Virus record (IMG/VR): IMGVR_UViG_3300025466_000019 | Span: 24,349-88,348 of that record | Source: a virus | Length of the DNA stretch: 64,000 bases | Reading direction: 5' to 3' (one strand) | Shown: positions 39,243 to 47,676 of the stretch, one piece after another | Layout: each line of letters begins with the position of its first letter | Position numbering within the stretch: position 1 is the stretch's first letter | Made by a program: the position numbers and the translations under genes | The notes under the pieces: generated by a model | What the model was told of the DNA's origin: nothing | The model's database searches: none | What the model saw: only the letters and a program-made list of their open reading frames with translations

Positions 39243-40655
39243 ATGCCATATACAATTACTTTAACCGACGGAGCGACACTTACAACAATTCCTGACGGAC
39301 ATTATGATAACACTACAAGTTTGACTCTTCCTGGAAAAAATCTTTCAGGGTATGGGCAAATACAAAATGAAAATTTTATATATTTGCTAGAAAATTTTGC
39401 AAATACCTCTGCACCGGCGGGTCAATTACTAACTGGACAACTTTGGTTTAATAAAACTACCAATTCCTTAAACGTATACAATAACAGCAACTGGCAGCCG
39501 TTGTCGGTGATATCGACCAATCAATCTGTTGCTTCAAACTTTGGAAATTTTTGGTATGATACTGTAAATAATCAATTGTCAATCAATACAGGATCTGGTT
39601 TTACCGTAATTGGGCCGGAACAAGTTCCTGGCTACGGAACAACACGATTGATTTCAACACAATTAACCGATATCAATAATAATAATTATGCTGTTATTGA
39701 ATGTTTGGTTAATAATGTTGTTGTTGCCATTATTAGTCAACGCGCATTTACACTTAGTAATGCAGTTAATCCTATCGCAGGTTTCGCCAATATCTCAAAT
39801 GGCATCACCTTATCGGCTACTTCCATACTATCAGGATTGAGTTCGTCGGCTACCAATGCGTCTTTACTATTAAGTTCGGATCAAACTCAATACATTCCTG
39901 CATCAACTATAGCATATAGTAATACTATTGTACAAAGAGATACGCAAGGTAATATTTCAATAAATGGATTGGCTACAAACGCTACCAACGGCATTATATA
40001 TGGATCCTGGCAGGCTGATACCGGAATATCTCCCACTGTAAATGGAGGATCTAATTTAGGATCATCTTCTTTACAATGGGGATCCGTTTACGCTCAAGCC
40101 GTTAATTCTACAGTTGTTACTGCTGGAACAGTCAATGTAGGTACTGTTAATTTTTCAGCGTTGATTGATCAATTTTCTACTCTTGTGAATAAATTTGATA
40201 AAGATAAAACTCTTTCGGCAAATTCTGATGTAAATGTTCCTACACAAAAAGCAGTAAAAAATTATGTTGACACTCAAATCAGCCAGGTCAGCTTGCAACA
40301 AGGACCTACTGGATATACTGGATCAGTTGGTCAACCCGGAAATACTGGATATACACAAAGTTTATCTCCAAATGGATACACTAAACTTCCTAATGGTATG
40401 ATTATGCAATGGGGCACCGCCAATAATTTATCCAATCCTATATTAGGAAATAGCAATTATGGTCCTTTTACTTTTTATACTCCGTTTACTACAGCTTGTG
40501 TTCATGTAGGCGTAAGTTTGCTGTTGAGCAATGGAAAACCTGCACAAATCGCAGCCAGTGCATCTGCTTTTGGTACAAATCAATTTTATGTTGCTACAGG
40601 AACAGGCAGTGGAGCAAATGCAAATGGGTATACCTACTTTGCAATTGGATACTAA
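39243..40655 (+). CDS. Tail fibre with short collagen-like stretch (fibre paralogue 3)
   Basis: 470 residues, AAAAGGA 8 bases before ATG. The shared N-terminal module (IPDGHYDNTTSLTLPGKN, YGQIQNENFIYLLENFA, LTGQLWFN) and second unit (NFGNFWYDTVNNQLSINTG) are followed by a beta shaft, TQKAVKNYVDTQIS, a short Gly-X-Y run (GPTGYTGSVGQPGNTGY) and a terminal domain starting NGYTKLPNGMIMQWG and ending YFAIGY. That terminal pattern is the gp53-like tail-fibre tip domain of several phages, which trimerises. It is one of the four tandem fibre genes. Confidence 0.75.
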   Translation: MPYTITLTDGATLTTIPDGHYDNTTSLTLPGKNLSGYGQIQNENFIYLLENFANTSAPAGQLLTGQLWFNKTTNSLNVYNNSNWQPLSVISTNQSVASNFGNFWYDTVNNQLSINTGSGFTVIGPEQVPGYGTTRLISTQLTDINNNNYAVIECLVNNVVVAIISQRAFTLSNAVNPIAGFANISNGITLSATSILSGLSSSATNASLLLSSDQTQYIPASTIAYSNTIVQRDTQGNISINGLATNATNGIIYGSWQADTGISPTVNGGSNLGSSSLQWGSVYAQAVNSTVVTAGTVNVGTVNFSALIDQFSTLVNKFDKDKTLSANSDVNVPTQKAVKNYVDTQISQVSLQQGPTGYTGSVGQPGNTGYTQSLSPNGYTKLPNGMIMQWGTANNLSNPILGNSNYGPFTFYTPFTTACVHVGVSLLLSNGKPAQIAASASAFGTNQFYVATGTGSGANANGYTYFAIGY

Positions 40656-40673
40656 AAGGAGTAAATATAGCTA

Positions 40674-42194
40674 ATGCCTTATATATTAAAAAATTCAAAC
40701 GGAACTACGTTGACTACGGTTGCTGATGGATCAGTAAACAATAGTACCTCATTGACGTTTGTGGGCAGAAATTATGCAGGATATGGTCAAATTTTAGATC
40801 AAAATCTTCTATACCTATTACAAAATTTTTCAAATAATACCAGCCCTAATAATCCCATACAAGGTCAGTTATGGTTTAATTCGTCTGCTGCTAATGAAAA
40901 TCTAAATGTTTACGATGGCAGCAAATTTAGACAAATTCCAATAATTGATTTGCAACCGGGTACAAATGCCATTGGCAATTTTTATTTCAATACTGCTACC
41001 AATACCTTAAATATTATAGATCCAGGCGGTTTGTCTCAGACTATTCAATATGCGGCTTCAAGCGGAAATATTGGATCGGCAGTAGTCACAATATCAGATA
41101 GCGCAAATACAGTTCATTCGGTTTTAGCAACACAATTTAATGGATTAATTGTGTCTGTACAATCCGCTAATTCATTTTTAGTTAACACCTCTGATCCTTT
41201 ATATGCGGCTTTTCCTTACGTTACTTCTGGAATTACCTTAGCAAACGCACCCTTGGCTTCTAATTTAGGAATTATGATTCCTTATTCAGGAAATCTCATT
41301 TGGGGATCAGCATCAAATTCAATTACTGCTAATAAATTGCAAGTTACCTCAAACGGCGCGATATCATATCTATCAGCATCAGTAAACACATCAACCAACA
41401 GTATTGCAGCCAGAGACAGTAGTGGTAATTTATATGCTAACACATTCGTTGGAAATTTAATAGGAACAGTAATAAATGGTCAAGGCGGTGTAGCTGCCAA
41501 TTCCGTACAAAACGGAGTAAATTCAATGATCTTTAATTGGGTGGGTGGAACTAATGGCAGCCCATCATACATATGGGGATCAAATACCAGCACATCTGCA
41601 TATGCCTGGCCGGCTGGTAATACCACAGTTGGTTTTGCAAATACAGCTTCGTATGCACTTTCAGTCAATCAAAATGCAAGTAACAGTTGGGCTGCTCCGC
41701 AGATATTTTACAACTCTGCAAATTTTATATCAGCAGTAACTTTTCAAAATTCTTCAAATGTTGCATTTACAGGGCAAACAATTTTTAGCAATCAAACACA
41801 GTTTGCTCCAAGTAAATTTACGCTTATCAACGATGGAGCTGCCACGAATCCCACATACTACGGAATAGGATTTAAAGAAATTCCTCAGAATGTAAAATTA
41901 AATAATTATTCAACTGTGTCAAGCGATTCTGGAAAACATCTTCTTTTCTCCGCAAACATCGCAGCGACATTTACTATAGACGATGCAACAGTGAATTATA
42001 ATTTTGGCACAGTGATTACATTTGTTAATATGGGTACCGCTAATCTTACCATTGTGTTAAATGGTACCGGATCTGCTCTTTATCTAACCGGTGCAGGCAC
42101 GCCAGGATCAAGAACTCTTGCGCCATATGGTGTAGCTACCGCTATGAAAATTGGCACACTTCAATGGATCATGTCTGGATCAGGATTGAGTTAA
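40674..42194 (+). CDS. Tail fibre protein (fibre paralogue 4)
   Basis: 506 residues, AAAAGGAG 14 bases upstream of ATG 40674. The N-terminal module is shared with the three genes before it (VADGSVNNSTSLTFVGRNY, YGQILDQNLLYLLQNF, IQGQLWFN). The middle is Asn/Ser/Ala-rich beta structure with repeated SxNxxTANKL-type turns, and the end (HLLFSANIAATFTIDD, GTVITFVNMGTANLTIVL, LTGAGTPGSRTLAPYGVATAMK) resembles a compact beta-barrel tip found in other phage fibres. Its stop overlaps the start of the next gene (TAATG). Confidence 0.7.
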   Translation: MPYILKNSNGTTLTTVADGSVNNSTSLTFVGRNYAGYGQILDQNLLYLLQNFSNNTSPNNPIQGQLWFNSSAANENLNVYDGSKFRQIPIIDLQPGTNAIGNFYFNTATNTLNIIDPGGLSQTIQYAASSGNIGSAVVTISDSANTVHSVLATQFNGLIVSVQSANSFLVNTSDPLYAAFPYVTSGITLANAPLASNLGIMIPYSGNLIWGSASNSITANKLQVTSNGAISYLSASVNTSTNSIAARDSSGNLYANTFVGNLIGTVINGQGGVAANSVQNGVNSMIFNWVGGTNGSPSYIWGSNTSTSAYAWPAGNTTVGFANTASYALSVNQNASNSWAAPQIFYNSANFISAVTFQNSSNVAFTGQTIFSNQTQFAPSKFTLINDGAATNPTYYGIGFKEIPQNVKLNNYSTVSSDSGKHLLFSANIAATFTIDDATVNYNFGTVITFVNMGTANLTIVLNGTGSALYLTGAGTPGSRTLAPYGVATAMKIGTLQWIMSGSGLS

Positions 42195-42625
42195 TGGCCG
42201 GAATCTTAAATGCAGGATTTTTTGGATCTTTTAATCCCATAAAATTAAATAATCATACTTTAAGTAATCGACTAAGTGTTGGCTATTCTCTACTCAATAC
42301 CGGACAGGCGGTAGGACTCATCGGTGCTCAAGGAGGTCAAACATCACAATTTTATCCAGGAGAATGGTTAGTGGCAGGAAATGCTGCAAATTATGATGTC
42401 TATGCCACGTTCTCGTTAAATCCTCCAACTAGCGGAATAACAAATACATGGCTAAATTTAGGCACTTCACAAACGTGGACCAATTACGGCAGTGGAATCG
42501 GCGGTGAAGTTATCTGCGTGCTGTCGATCAAAATCGCGGCTACCAATAATCATTCAAAAATTTTATCTACTGCAACCATAACATTAGACAACCTTGGTGT
42601 AGGAGCCGGCAATATATTCCGTTAA
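42194..42625 (+). CDS. Small virion-type protein at end of fibre cluster
   Basis: 143 residues from ATG 42194, overlapping the fibre stop, with AGGA 11 bases upstream; an ATG ten codons earlier has no site. The protein is predicted all-beta, Gly/Asn/Thr-rich (LNAGFFGSFNPIKLNNHTLS, GAQGGQTSQFYPGEWLVAG). No family is recognised. Being the last gene of the fibre cluster, it may be a fibre chaperone or a fibre tip partner. It converges with thymidylate synthase, overlapping by four bases. Confidence 0.6.
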   Translation: MAGILNAGFFGSFNPIKLNNHTLSNRLSVGYSLLNTGQAVGLIGAQGGQTSQFYPGEWLVAGNAANYDVYATFSLNPPTSGITNTWLNLGTSQTWTNYGSGIGGEVICVLSIKIAATNNHSKILSTATITLDNLGVGAGNIFR

Positions 42626-43494
42626 ACTGACATTGGGGCTGGAATGATTTCGTAGCAATTATATCCAATTAGTTCAATATCCAACATTGTAAAATCTGTT
42701 ATTACATCGATATCTTGATTAAGTTGAATCCGAGGCAAGTCAAACGGTTTACGACCTAGCTGTTCTTTCACTTGTGCCACATGATTGTTGTAGATATGGG
42801 CATCACCCAATGTCAATATCAATTCACCTACTTCTAGATTACAAACCTGTGCAATCATGTGTGTAAATAATGCATAACTGGCAATATTGAAAGGCACTCC
42901 TAAAAACATATCTGCAGATCTTTGGTATGTCTGGCAACTTAGTTTGCCATTATTGACATAAAATTGACTCATCATATGGCAAGGAGGCAAAGCCATGAGA
43001 TCTAATTCTCCAGGATTCCAAGCAGTTATAATATGTCTACGGCTGTAAGGATCTTGCTTGATACCATTGATCAATTCAATCAATTGATCATGATTTTGTA
43101 AAATAACCTTGTTTACTCGAACCAGTGGTTTACGCCATTTGCGCCATTGTACGCCATAGATACGCCCCAAATCACCTGCATGGCGTTTCATGCGCTTTTC
43201 AACCCAATACTCAGCATTGGCATTATCTGTCCAGATAGTTTTTTTATCGCTGTATCTATGACCATGTAAAATTTCTTTTAGTCTATTTTCATCTCCGCTG
43301 CCCTCAATAAACCAAAGTAATTCGCTCACCACTGCCCGCCATGCTAGTTTTTTGGTAGTTATCGCAGGAAATCCTTCGGCAAGATCAAATCTCATTTGTA
43401 AACCAAATTTACTAATGGTACCTGTTCCGGTTCGATCTGGACGCTGCTCACCATTTTCTAAAACATCACGAAGCGCGGATAGATATTGTTTCAT
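42622..43494 (-). CDS. thyA: Thymidylate synthase
   Basis: 290 residues, the length of the T4 td product. RPDRTGTGT near 18-26 is the phosphate loop, WRAVVSELLWFIEGS near 52-66 and the active site ALPPCHMM with catalytic Cys172, then QRSADMFLGVPFNIASYA with the Asn that binds the base, and HIYNNHVAQVKEQL. It methylates dUMP to dTMP using methylene-tetrahydrofolate. There is no intron (T4 td has one). Its ATG overlaps the stop of a dihydrofolate reductase remnant, the enzyme that would recycle the folate. Confidence 0.95.
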   Translation of the reverse strand: MKQYLSALRDVLENGEQRPDRTGTGTISKFGLQMRFDLAEGFPAITTKKLAWRAVVSELLWFIEGSGDENRLKEILHGHRYSDKKTIWTDNANAEYWVEKRMKRHAGDLGRIYGVQWRKWRKPLVRVNKVILQNHDQLIELINGIKQDPYSRRHIITAWNPGELDLMALPPCHMMSQFYVNNGKLSCQTYQRSADMFLGVPFNIASYALFTHMIAQVCNLEVGELILTLGDAHIYNNHVAQVKEQLGRKPFDLPRIQLNQDIDVITDFTMLDIELIGYNCYEIIPAPMSV

Positions 43495-43634
43495 TTTTTT
43501 AATATTCTTTTATTTTGTATTTGTGAGTGGTTTTTCTTGAACCATGATAGATCTTCTTTGAAGGTTGGCCAAGGCATTGAATCATTAAATCCAACACCTT
43601 GGCTTTTGTCAACAGCAACAATACATGAGATCAT
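43491..43634 (-). pseudogene. frd: Truncated dihydrofolate reductase (frd) remnant
   Basis: A 47-codon frame whose first 35 residues match the start of dihydrofolate reductase: MISCIVAVDKSQGVGFND, then SMPWPTFKEDLSWFKKN, the first strand and the Met20-like loop with the substrate-binding Trp region. The final dozen residues are unlike the family, and about 120 residues including the rest of the nucleotide fold are missing. The start codon overlaps the upstream stop and its stop overlaps the thyA start (ATGA both sides), so the deletion kept translational coupling. In T4, frd likewise lies directly before td. It cannot be active as an enzyme. Confidence 0.75.
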
Positions 43635-44218
43635 TCAACTTCGATCTGCGGAACTTTTTTCTTAGATTTTGGAGGATCTAATTTATCTGCTTCCTTGCGT
43701 AAATGGGTAGCCTCTGTGTAAAGTGCATCAGCTCTAGCTCGCATCTCTTCTGGTGTCAAGTCAAACTTAGCTTTATCGCTTGATACCGATTCGTTAACAG
43801 GGCTTTTCTTCTTATTACGTGAAGGCTTTTCCGCATTTTCGTCTTTGACTGCTAAATCTTCAACGCTAACGCCTTTTTGTTGAGCAATAATCTTGTTGAG
43901 CTCATCCAAAGGAATTTGAGATTGGCTGTCAGGAGTCATAAGAACCATGTGGGTAGGTACTTTTTTTAAATGACCCTGACTATGCAAATATCCTAACATA
44001 ACACTGCCGTCTGGAAATCTCCTAGTGGCCAAAACATCGGCCAGTTCGTTAGACTGCTGAGCAGTTTCACTTTCAATCAAACTCATCAAGCTGTCATGAA
44101 ATGCATCTGCCAATCCCTGAGTACCCACTACCAGAGCAGAAGTTGCATCTCCTGGTAGAGTTCTATAAACCACAGCTAATCTCGCTGAGTTATTTTTCAT
44201 TTTACCAACATGTTTCAT
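43631..44218 (-). CDS. Conserved phage protein of unknown function
   Basis: 195 residues. The N-terminal 105 are a compact domain: RLAVVYRTLPGDATSALVVGT, FHDSLMSLIESETAQQ, LADVLATRRFPDGSVMLGYLHSQGHLKKV, ending with VLMTPDS. The rest is charged and probably disordered (Lys/Ser/Glu-rich), with a helix EEMRARADALYTEATHLRKEA. I recall similar proteins from marine T4-like phages but no function. It is 12 bases from the next small gene and overlaps the frd remnant. Confidence 0.6.
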   Translation of the reverse strand: MKHVGKMKNNSARLAVVYRTLPGDATSALVVGTQGLADAFHDSLMSLIESETAQQSNELADVLATRRFPDGSVMLGYLHSQGHLKKVPTHMVLMTPDSQSQIPLDELNKIIAQQKGVSVEDLAVKDENAEKPSRNKKKSPVNESVSSDKAKFDLTPEEMRARADALYTEATHLRKEADKLDPPKSKKKVPQIEVE

Positions 44219-44230
44219 ATAATATCCTTA

Positions 44231-44443
44231 TTAAGCTACTGATTTTTCAGTTGTAGCTGTCTCAAGAGCATTAACAAATGTATCTAATTTTGAGAAAACT
44301 GTGCCAACTGCCAACATTTCCGATGCAGCAAACGCGCCTCGACGAGACGCCATATCAACCACGGCGCGAAGGTTCTTTAAATCGCTCAATTCCAACGAAA
44401 CTGGCGTCTGCTGTTGTGAAACATTTTCTGTATTCTCTGTCAT
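44231..44443 (-). CDS. Small conserved helical protein, unknown function
   Basis: 70 residues with AAAGGAG 9 bases before ATG. After a Gln/Thr-rich start the protein is one helical hairpin: SLELSDLKNLRAVVDMASRRGAF then ASEMLAVGTVFSKLDTFVNALE. No family with known role was recognised; the neighbour at 43631 is probably a partner because the pair are only 12 bases apart. Confidence 0.6.
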   Translation of the reverse strand: MTENTENVSQQQTPVSLELSDLKNLRAVVDMASRRGAFAASEMLAVGTVFSKLDTFVNALETATTEKSVA

Positions 44444-44497
44444 AATATCTCCTTTATTTTTGTAATGTGTATAGACTACGGTTAATTTTATACCTAT

Positions 44498-44505
44498 ATT
44501 ATTTA
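44498..44505 (-). promoter_or_regulatory. Late-promoter-like TAAATAAT
   Basis: GCGTAAATAATATAGG on the - strand, core 44505-44498, lies 55 bases before ATG 44443 in the only gap of this gene group. It resembles the late motif; no TTGACA-type box is found at suitable spacing. Confidence 0.4.
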
Positions 44506-44533
44506 CGCCAATTTAGTCGCTTGGCTAAATTTT

Positions 44534-44818
44534 TTAATCTCTTTTATTTAAATAAGGACACGCTAAACTAAACATAGTAAGTTCTCTCGGATCTTCCAAT
44601 CCAATTTCACATACATCTACTGTTTTTCGCTTTTCATCAAGTCCGTGTACAATGCTAACGCAATATCTACTATTTAGATTAAAATAAATCCACTGATCAA
44701 TTTTTTCAACTTCTTGAATCGATGAGATTTTTATAATTTCAAAATGAATAGGAATGTAGGGCAATCTTCTTTGCCCTACAATGTTAAGTGGATTCACAGT
44801 TCCTTTTATTAGAGACAT
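44534..44818 (-). CDS. Small protein of unknown function
   Basis: 94 residues, ATG directly at the stop of the VWA protein gene. It looks like a small alpha/beta domain (PYIPIHFEIIKISS, VEKIDQWIYFNLNSRYCVSIVHGLDEKRKTVDVCEIG). No motif was recognised. Tight linkage to the metallopeptidase/VWA and MoxR genes suggests joint expression. Confidence 0.5.
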   Translation of the reverse strand: MSLIKGTVNPLNIVGQRRLPYIPIHFEIIKISSIQEVEKIDQWIYFNLNSRYCVSIVHGLDEKRKTVDVCEIGLEDPRELTMFSLACPYLNKRD

Positions 44819-46066
44819 TTACTTGTAATGCGCGGTTTGACCAAATGGAGCAGTAATAGAATCACTGCCGTGAATGATGAATAAAGTTTCGCAATAATCT
44901 TCATCACCCCACCCGCCGCCGGGTTGACCGTCGGTAAACATGATAAAACGTTTGGGTTCGATTCCATGTTCTTTCATAAATTCCCAATTGGCTTCAAACA
45001 AAGTACCGCCGCCGCCTTTGACTTCATACTCTAAAATTTCATCAGCATTATCACCAGTAAATTTGGCATAATTATAAACTCGTGTATCAAAACACCATAG
45101 ATCCAATTTAAAATCAACGTATTCGTCCATGATGCCTTTGACTTCGCTAATCATTTCTTTGGCCTGAGTGTTGGTAATACTGCCACTCATATCAAAAGCC
45201 ACTGCAACATCGATTGTTTCTTCGTTCATCATACCGGGCAATATTGCACCACTGTGCTGACTTTTACGATTGGGTCGAGAAAAACTGAAATTATTTTTTA
45301 TGATGCTTTGAATATTCATGCGCAACATCTGCCGCCAATCCATTTTAGGTTCAGTAAAATCTGAAATCATGCGACGTATACCTTCGGGAATCTTACCAGC
45401 ACCCGCACTTTGCGCAGCGGCTACCATGGCTTCTTTAATTTCATCTCGAATTTGTTTACGTTCTTCGGCGGTTAGTTTAGGACGACCTCCGGATCCATCT
45501 GTACTACCGTCATCGCCGCCGCCACTATTTTCACCATCTAGATGTTCATCTAATAGCTCGCCCAATTGTTCAAAATCAATCTTTGGAGCTTTTTGATATA
45601 ATTCATCATAGACCTGTTCATAACTCCAGCCTCTATATTTGTTATCTTGGAAAATTTTGATAAAAGAAGGTACTTCGCCAATACGTTCATCTTTGCAGAT
45701 TTGATTAACAGTATAATCTGCTGCGATGTTTGAAAGTACCGGATCTCGACTACTTCGTCGACCAAGATGATCAAATACATTATGCAGTACTTCATGAGCA
45801 AAACAAAATTCTGCTTCTTTTGGTTTGATTTTATTAACAAATTCATTGTTGTAATAAAACTTACGTCCATCCGTGGCCACAGTTGACAGCCATTCGCTGG
45901 CATCAATCAGTGTAAGACGGGTGGCCATATTGCCAAAGAATGGATGTCTTAGCAATAGACCGATACGTGCAGTTACAAGTTTTTCAACGATTTTATTTTT
46001 TTCTGCATTGGAAAATTCTCTCGTCTTGGTTTTTTTAACCTTTTCTTGTTTCATAATAGTGGTCAT
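44819..46066 (-). CDS. Metallopeptidase-like/VWA-domain protein (DUF2201-type)
   Basis: 415 residues. Residues 85-104 hold AHEVLHNVFDHLGRR, an HExxH zinc motif (91-95) with a further His at 100, as in the putative metallopeptidase part of DUF2201 proteins. A Gly/Asp/Ser linker (175-195) follows, then a von Willebrand A-like domain with DMSGSIT at 292-298 as metal-ion adhesion site and FTDGQPGG near 377. Proteins of this type pair with MoxR AAA+ ATPases, and the MoxR gene is the next upstream, separated only by a terminator hairpin. The pair probably remodels or matures a target protein; the target is unknown. Confidence 0.75.
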   Translation of the reverse strand: MTTIMKQEKVKKTKTREFSNAEKNKIVEKLVTARIGLLLRHPFFGNMATRLTLIDASEWLSTVATDGRKFYYNNEFVNKIKPKEAEFCFAHEVLHNVFDHLGRRSSRDPVLSNIAADYTVNQICKDERIGEVPSFIKIFQDNKYRGWSYEQVYDELYQKAPKIDFEQLGELLDEHLDGENSGGGDDGSTDGSGGRPKLTAEERKQIRDEIKEAMVAAAQSAGAGKIPEGIRRMISDFTEPKMDWRQMLRMNIQSIIKNNFSFSRPNRKSQHSGAILPGMMNEETIDVAVAFDMSGSITNTQAKEMISEVKGIMDEYVDFKLDLWCFDTRVYNYAKFTGDNADEILEYEVKGGGGTLFEANWEFMKEHGIEPKRFIMFTDGQPGGGWGDEDYCETLFIIHGSDSITAPFGQTAHYK

Positions 46067-46100
46067 AAAATTACCTATTCTTGTTTATAAAGTTATTAAT

Positions 46101-46127
46101 GATAAAAGGGGCTTTGCCCCTTTTATC
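46101..46127 (-). terminator. Perfect 12-bp palindromic terminator after MoxR gene
   Basis: GATAAAAGGGGC (46101-46112), loop of three, GCCCCTTTTATC (46116-46127). It starts right after the MoxR stop codon, and on the - strand the stem ends in CCCCTTTTAT, a classic intrinsic terminator. It would reduce read-through into the VWA gene, so the ratio of the two proteins may be set here. Confidence 0.75.
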
Positions 46128-47210
46128 TTATCCTTCCATTGCTTGGATAATAAATTTTCCATATTTGGCATGAAACTCATCAAAGTTTTTAAGTTTACTG
46201 GCATCAAACGGCAAGTTATAATTGGTCAATGCAATTTTTGCGCCCATCACTGTTAATTCGGTTGGAAAATTGTCCATCATAAAACGAAAGAAATTATCGG
46301 CCATTACATCCCAATTTTTTACTTTCTTTTTATCGGATTCTTGCAGTTCATAGCACATGCTGATATTCAAAGAATACATAGCAGATACTTCTTTGATAGA
46401 GCATTTTTGCACCTTGCCTAATAAAATATCTGTTGGATTAGGCATCTGTTTAGCAACTTTTCGATGTGCCATAAATTTAACAGCAAGTCCTTCGCCCACT
46501 GCTCCTGCAATCAAATCAGTTAGTGTGCCTTCGTCAAGATCGTCATCCTCGAGAAGATTGCTCACAAAAGTCCAACTACGCGGAGTTGCAAATGCTCGAC
46601 TTGCACTTTTTGGTTCAAAATCATAAAGATCCTGTTTGGCAAAGCTGAGATATCCAACCACTTGCTCGTGAATCTTGTTATTGGTCGCCCAATTGAGATA
46701 ATCCTCAAAATCAGTACGAAGTTCCACGTGCAAGAAACGATTTGCCAACGGAGCCGGCATACGATATGTAACACCTTTATCAGTTTCTCGATTACCAGCA
46801 GCAACAATGCTAACACCGTCGGGTAACTTATAGGTACCAACACGGCGGTTAAGAATTAATTGATAAGCAGCAGCCTGTGTGGCAGGAGCTGCAGAGTTCA
46901 GCTCGTCTAAAAATAAAATTGCTGTACTATCAGGATCTGTAGGAAGTTCTACAGGTGGAGCCCAACACATCGTGCCTAGTTTGGAATTAAAGTAAGGAAT
47001 TCCTTTAACATCAGTGGGTTCCCACAGACTCAAACGAACATCAATCACTTCTCGACCTTGTTCTTCGCCTACCTGTTGAACAATTTCGCTTTTACCGATA
47101 CCAGGAGGTCCCCATAAAAATACTGGACGTTTGATTTTGATACATTTACGAATGCTTTTTTTAGCTTCGTTAGGGCTAACTGTGCGATTTGCGGAAATTT
47201 TTTCTGCCAT
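46128..47210 (-). CDS. MoxR-family AAA+ ATPase
   Basis: 360 residues. Walker A GPPGIGKS at 34-41, Walker B ILFLDELNSA near 98-107, sensor 1 VAAGNRETDKG near 147, and RMPAPLANRFLHVEL with the arginine finger region identify a MoxR-type AAA+ ATPase; the segment VRLSLWEPTDVKGIP after Walker A is typical of the group. MoxR enzymes act as chaperones with VWA-domain partners, and the next gene encodes one. Cyanophages carry a related gene annotated cobS, but this one reads more like general MoxR. A promoter lies 49 bases upstream. Confidence 0.88.
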   Translation of the reverse strand: MAEKISANRTVSPNEAKKSIRKCIKIKRPVFLWGPPGIGKSEIVQQVGEEQGREVIDVRLSLWEPTDVKGIPYFNSKLGTMCWAPPVELPTDPDSTAILFLDELNSAAPATQAAAYQLILNRRVGTYKLPDGVSIVAAGNRETDKGVTYRMPAPLANRFLHVELRTDFEDYLNWATNNKIHEQVVGYLSFAKQDLYDFEPKSASRAFATPRSWTFVSNLLEDDDLDEGTLTDLIAGAVGEGLAVKFMAHRKVAKQMPNPTDILLGKVQKCSIKEVSAMYSLNISMCYELQESDKKKVKNWDVMADNFFRFMMDNFPTELTVMGAKIALTNYNLPFDASKLKNFDEFHAKYGKFIIQAMEG

Positions 47211-47258
47211 GTGACACCTTTGAAATGAGTTTCGATTAAAAATTACTACTGAAGCGTT

Positions 47259-47287
47259 ATTTTATTAGATTTTTAATTCAGTGTCAA
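47259..47287 (-). promoter_or_regulatory. Sigma70-type promoter for MoxR gene
   Basis: TTGACA (47287-47282), 17-bp spacer, TAAAAT (47264-47259) on the - strand. The TGA stop of the upstream gene (47286-47284) lies in the -35 hexamer. Leader about 42 bases. Confidence 0.75.
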
Positions 47288-47664
47288 TGAATTTTTGAAA
47301 GAGTATTTTTGGATTTACCAAATTTGTATAAATCGCCGCCAAACAATATCATTTGTACCGCTACTTTTTCTCGAGAAACATAGATGGCAGTTTTATTAAT
47401 ATACCATGGACAATCTATAAACTTATCTAGCCAAATAACCAATTGACTTGTCCAAACTGTATTTCCTGGTAAATCAATTTTATAAAATTTTAAAAAGTTA
47501 CTGAATGATTTAAATCCTTCCGAGGTTAAACGCAGACTTCTTTCACCATTTGTTCTTATATTAAACCACCAAGATTTATAGTTTTTTCGTATCAAGACAT
47601 CGTCGGGTGTTTGGCCCAAGGAATCTTTTAATGTTTCCAAGGTTAATTTATATTTGGTATCCAT
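47284..47664 (-). CDS. Protein of unknown function
   Basis: 126 residues, alpha/beta with many aromatic residues (NYKSWWFNIRTNGERSLRLTSEGFKSFSNFLKFY, VIWLDKFIDCPWYINKTAIYVSREKVAVQ). No family recognised. It ends in the -35 box of the MoxR promoter and follows the small gene at 47677 by 12 bases. Confidence 0.55.
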   Translation of the reverse strand: MDTKYKLTLETLKDSLGQTPDDVLIRKNYKSWWFNIRTNGERSLRLTSEGFKSFSNFLKFYKIDLPGNTVWTSQLVIWLDKFIDCPWYINKTAIYVSREKVAVQMILFGGDLYKFGKSKNTLSKIH

Positions 47665-47676
47665 GATGCATTGTAC

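Noticed and set aside
40300-40380. Repeated GGATAYACTGGA-like bases as a CRISPR or tandem repeat
   Set aside because: They encode a short collagen-like Gly-X-Y run in a fibre gene.
42622-43494. Possible group I intron in thyA, as in T4 td
   Set aside because: The coding sequence is continuous over 290 codons with all motifs present.
43567-43605. GCCAAGG...CCTTGGC inverted repeat upstream of thyA as a terminator
   Set aside because: It lies within the frd remnant's coding sequence and has a 25-base loop; more likely chance.
44510-44540. TTTAG...CTAAATTTTTT stem as a terminator
   Set aside because: It would act on the + strand where no gene ends, and on the - strand it lacks a T-tract.
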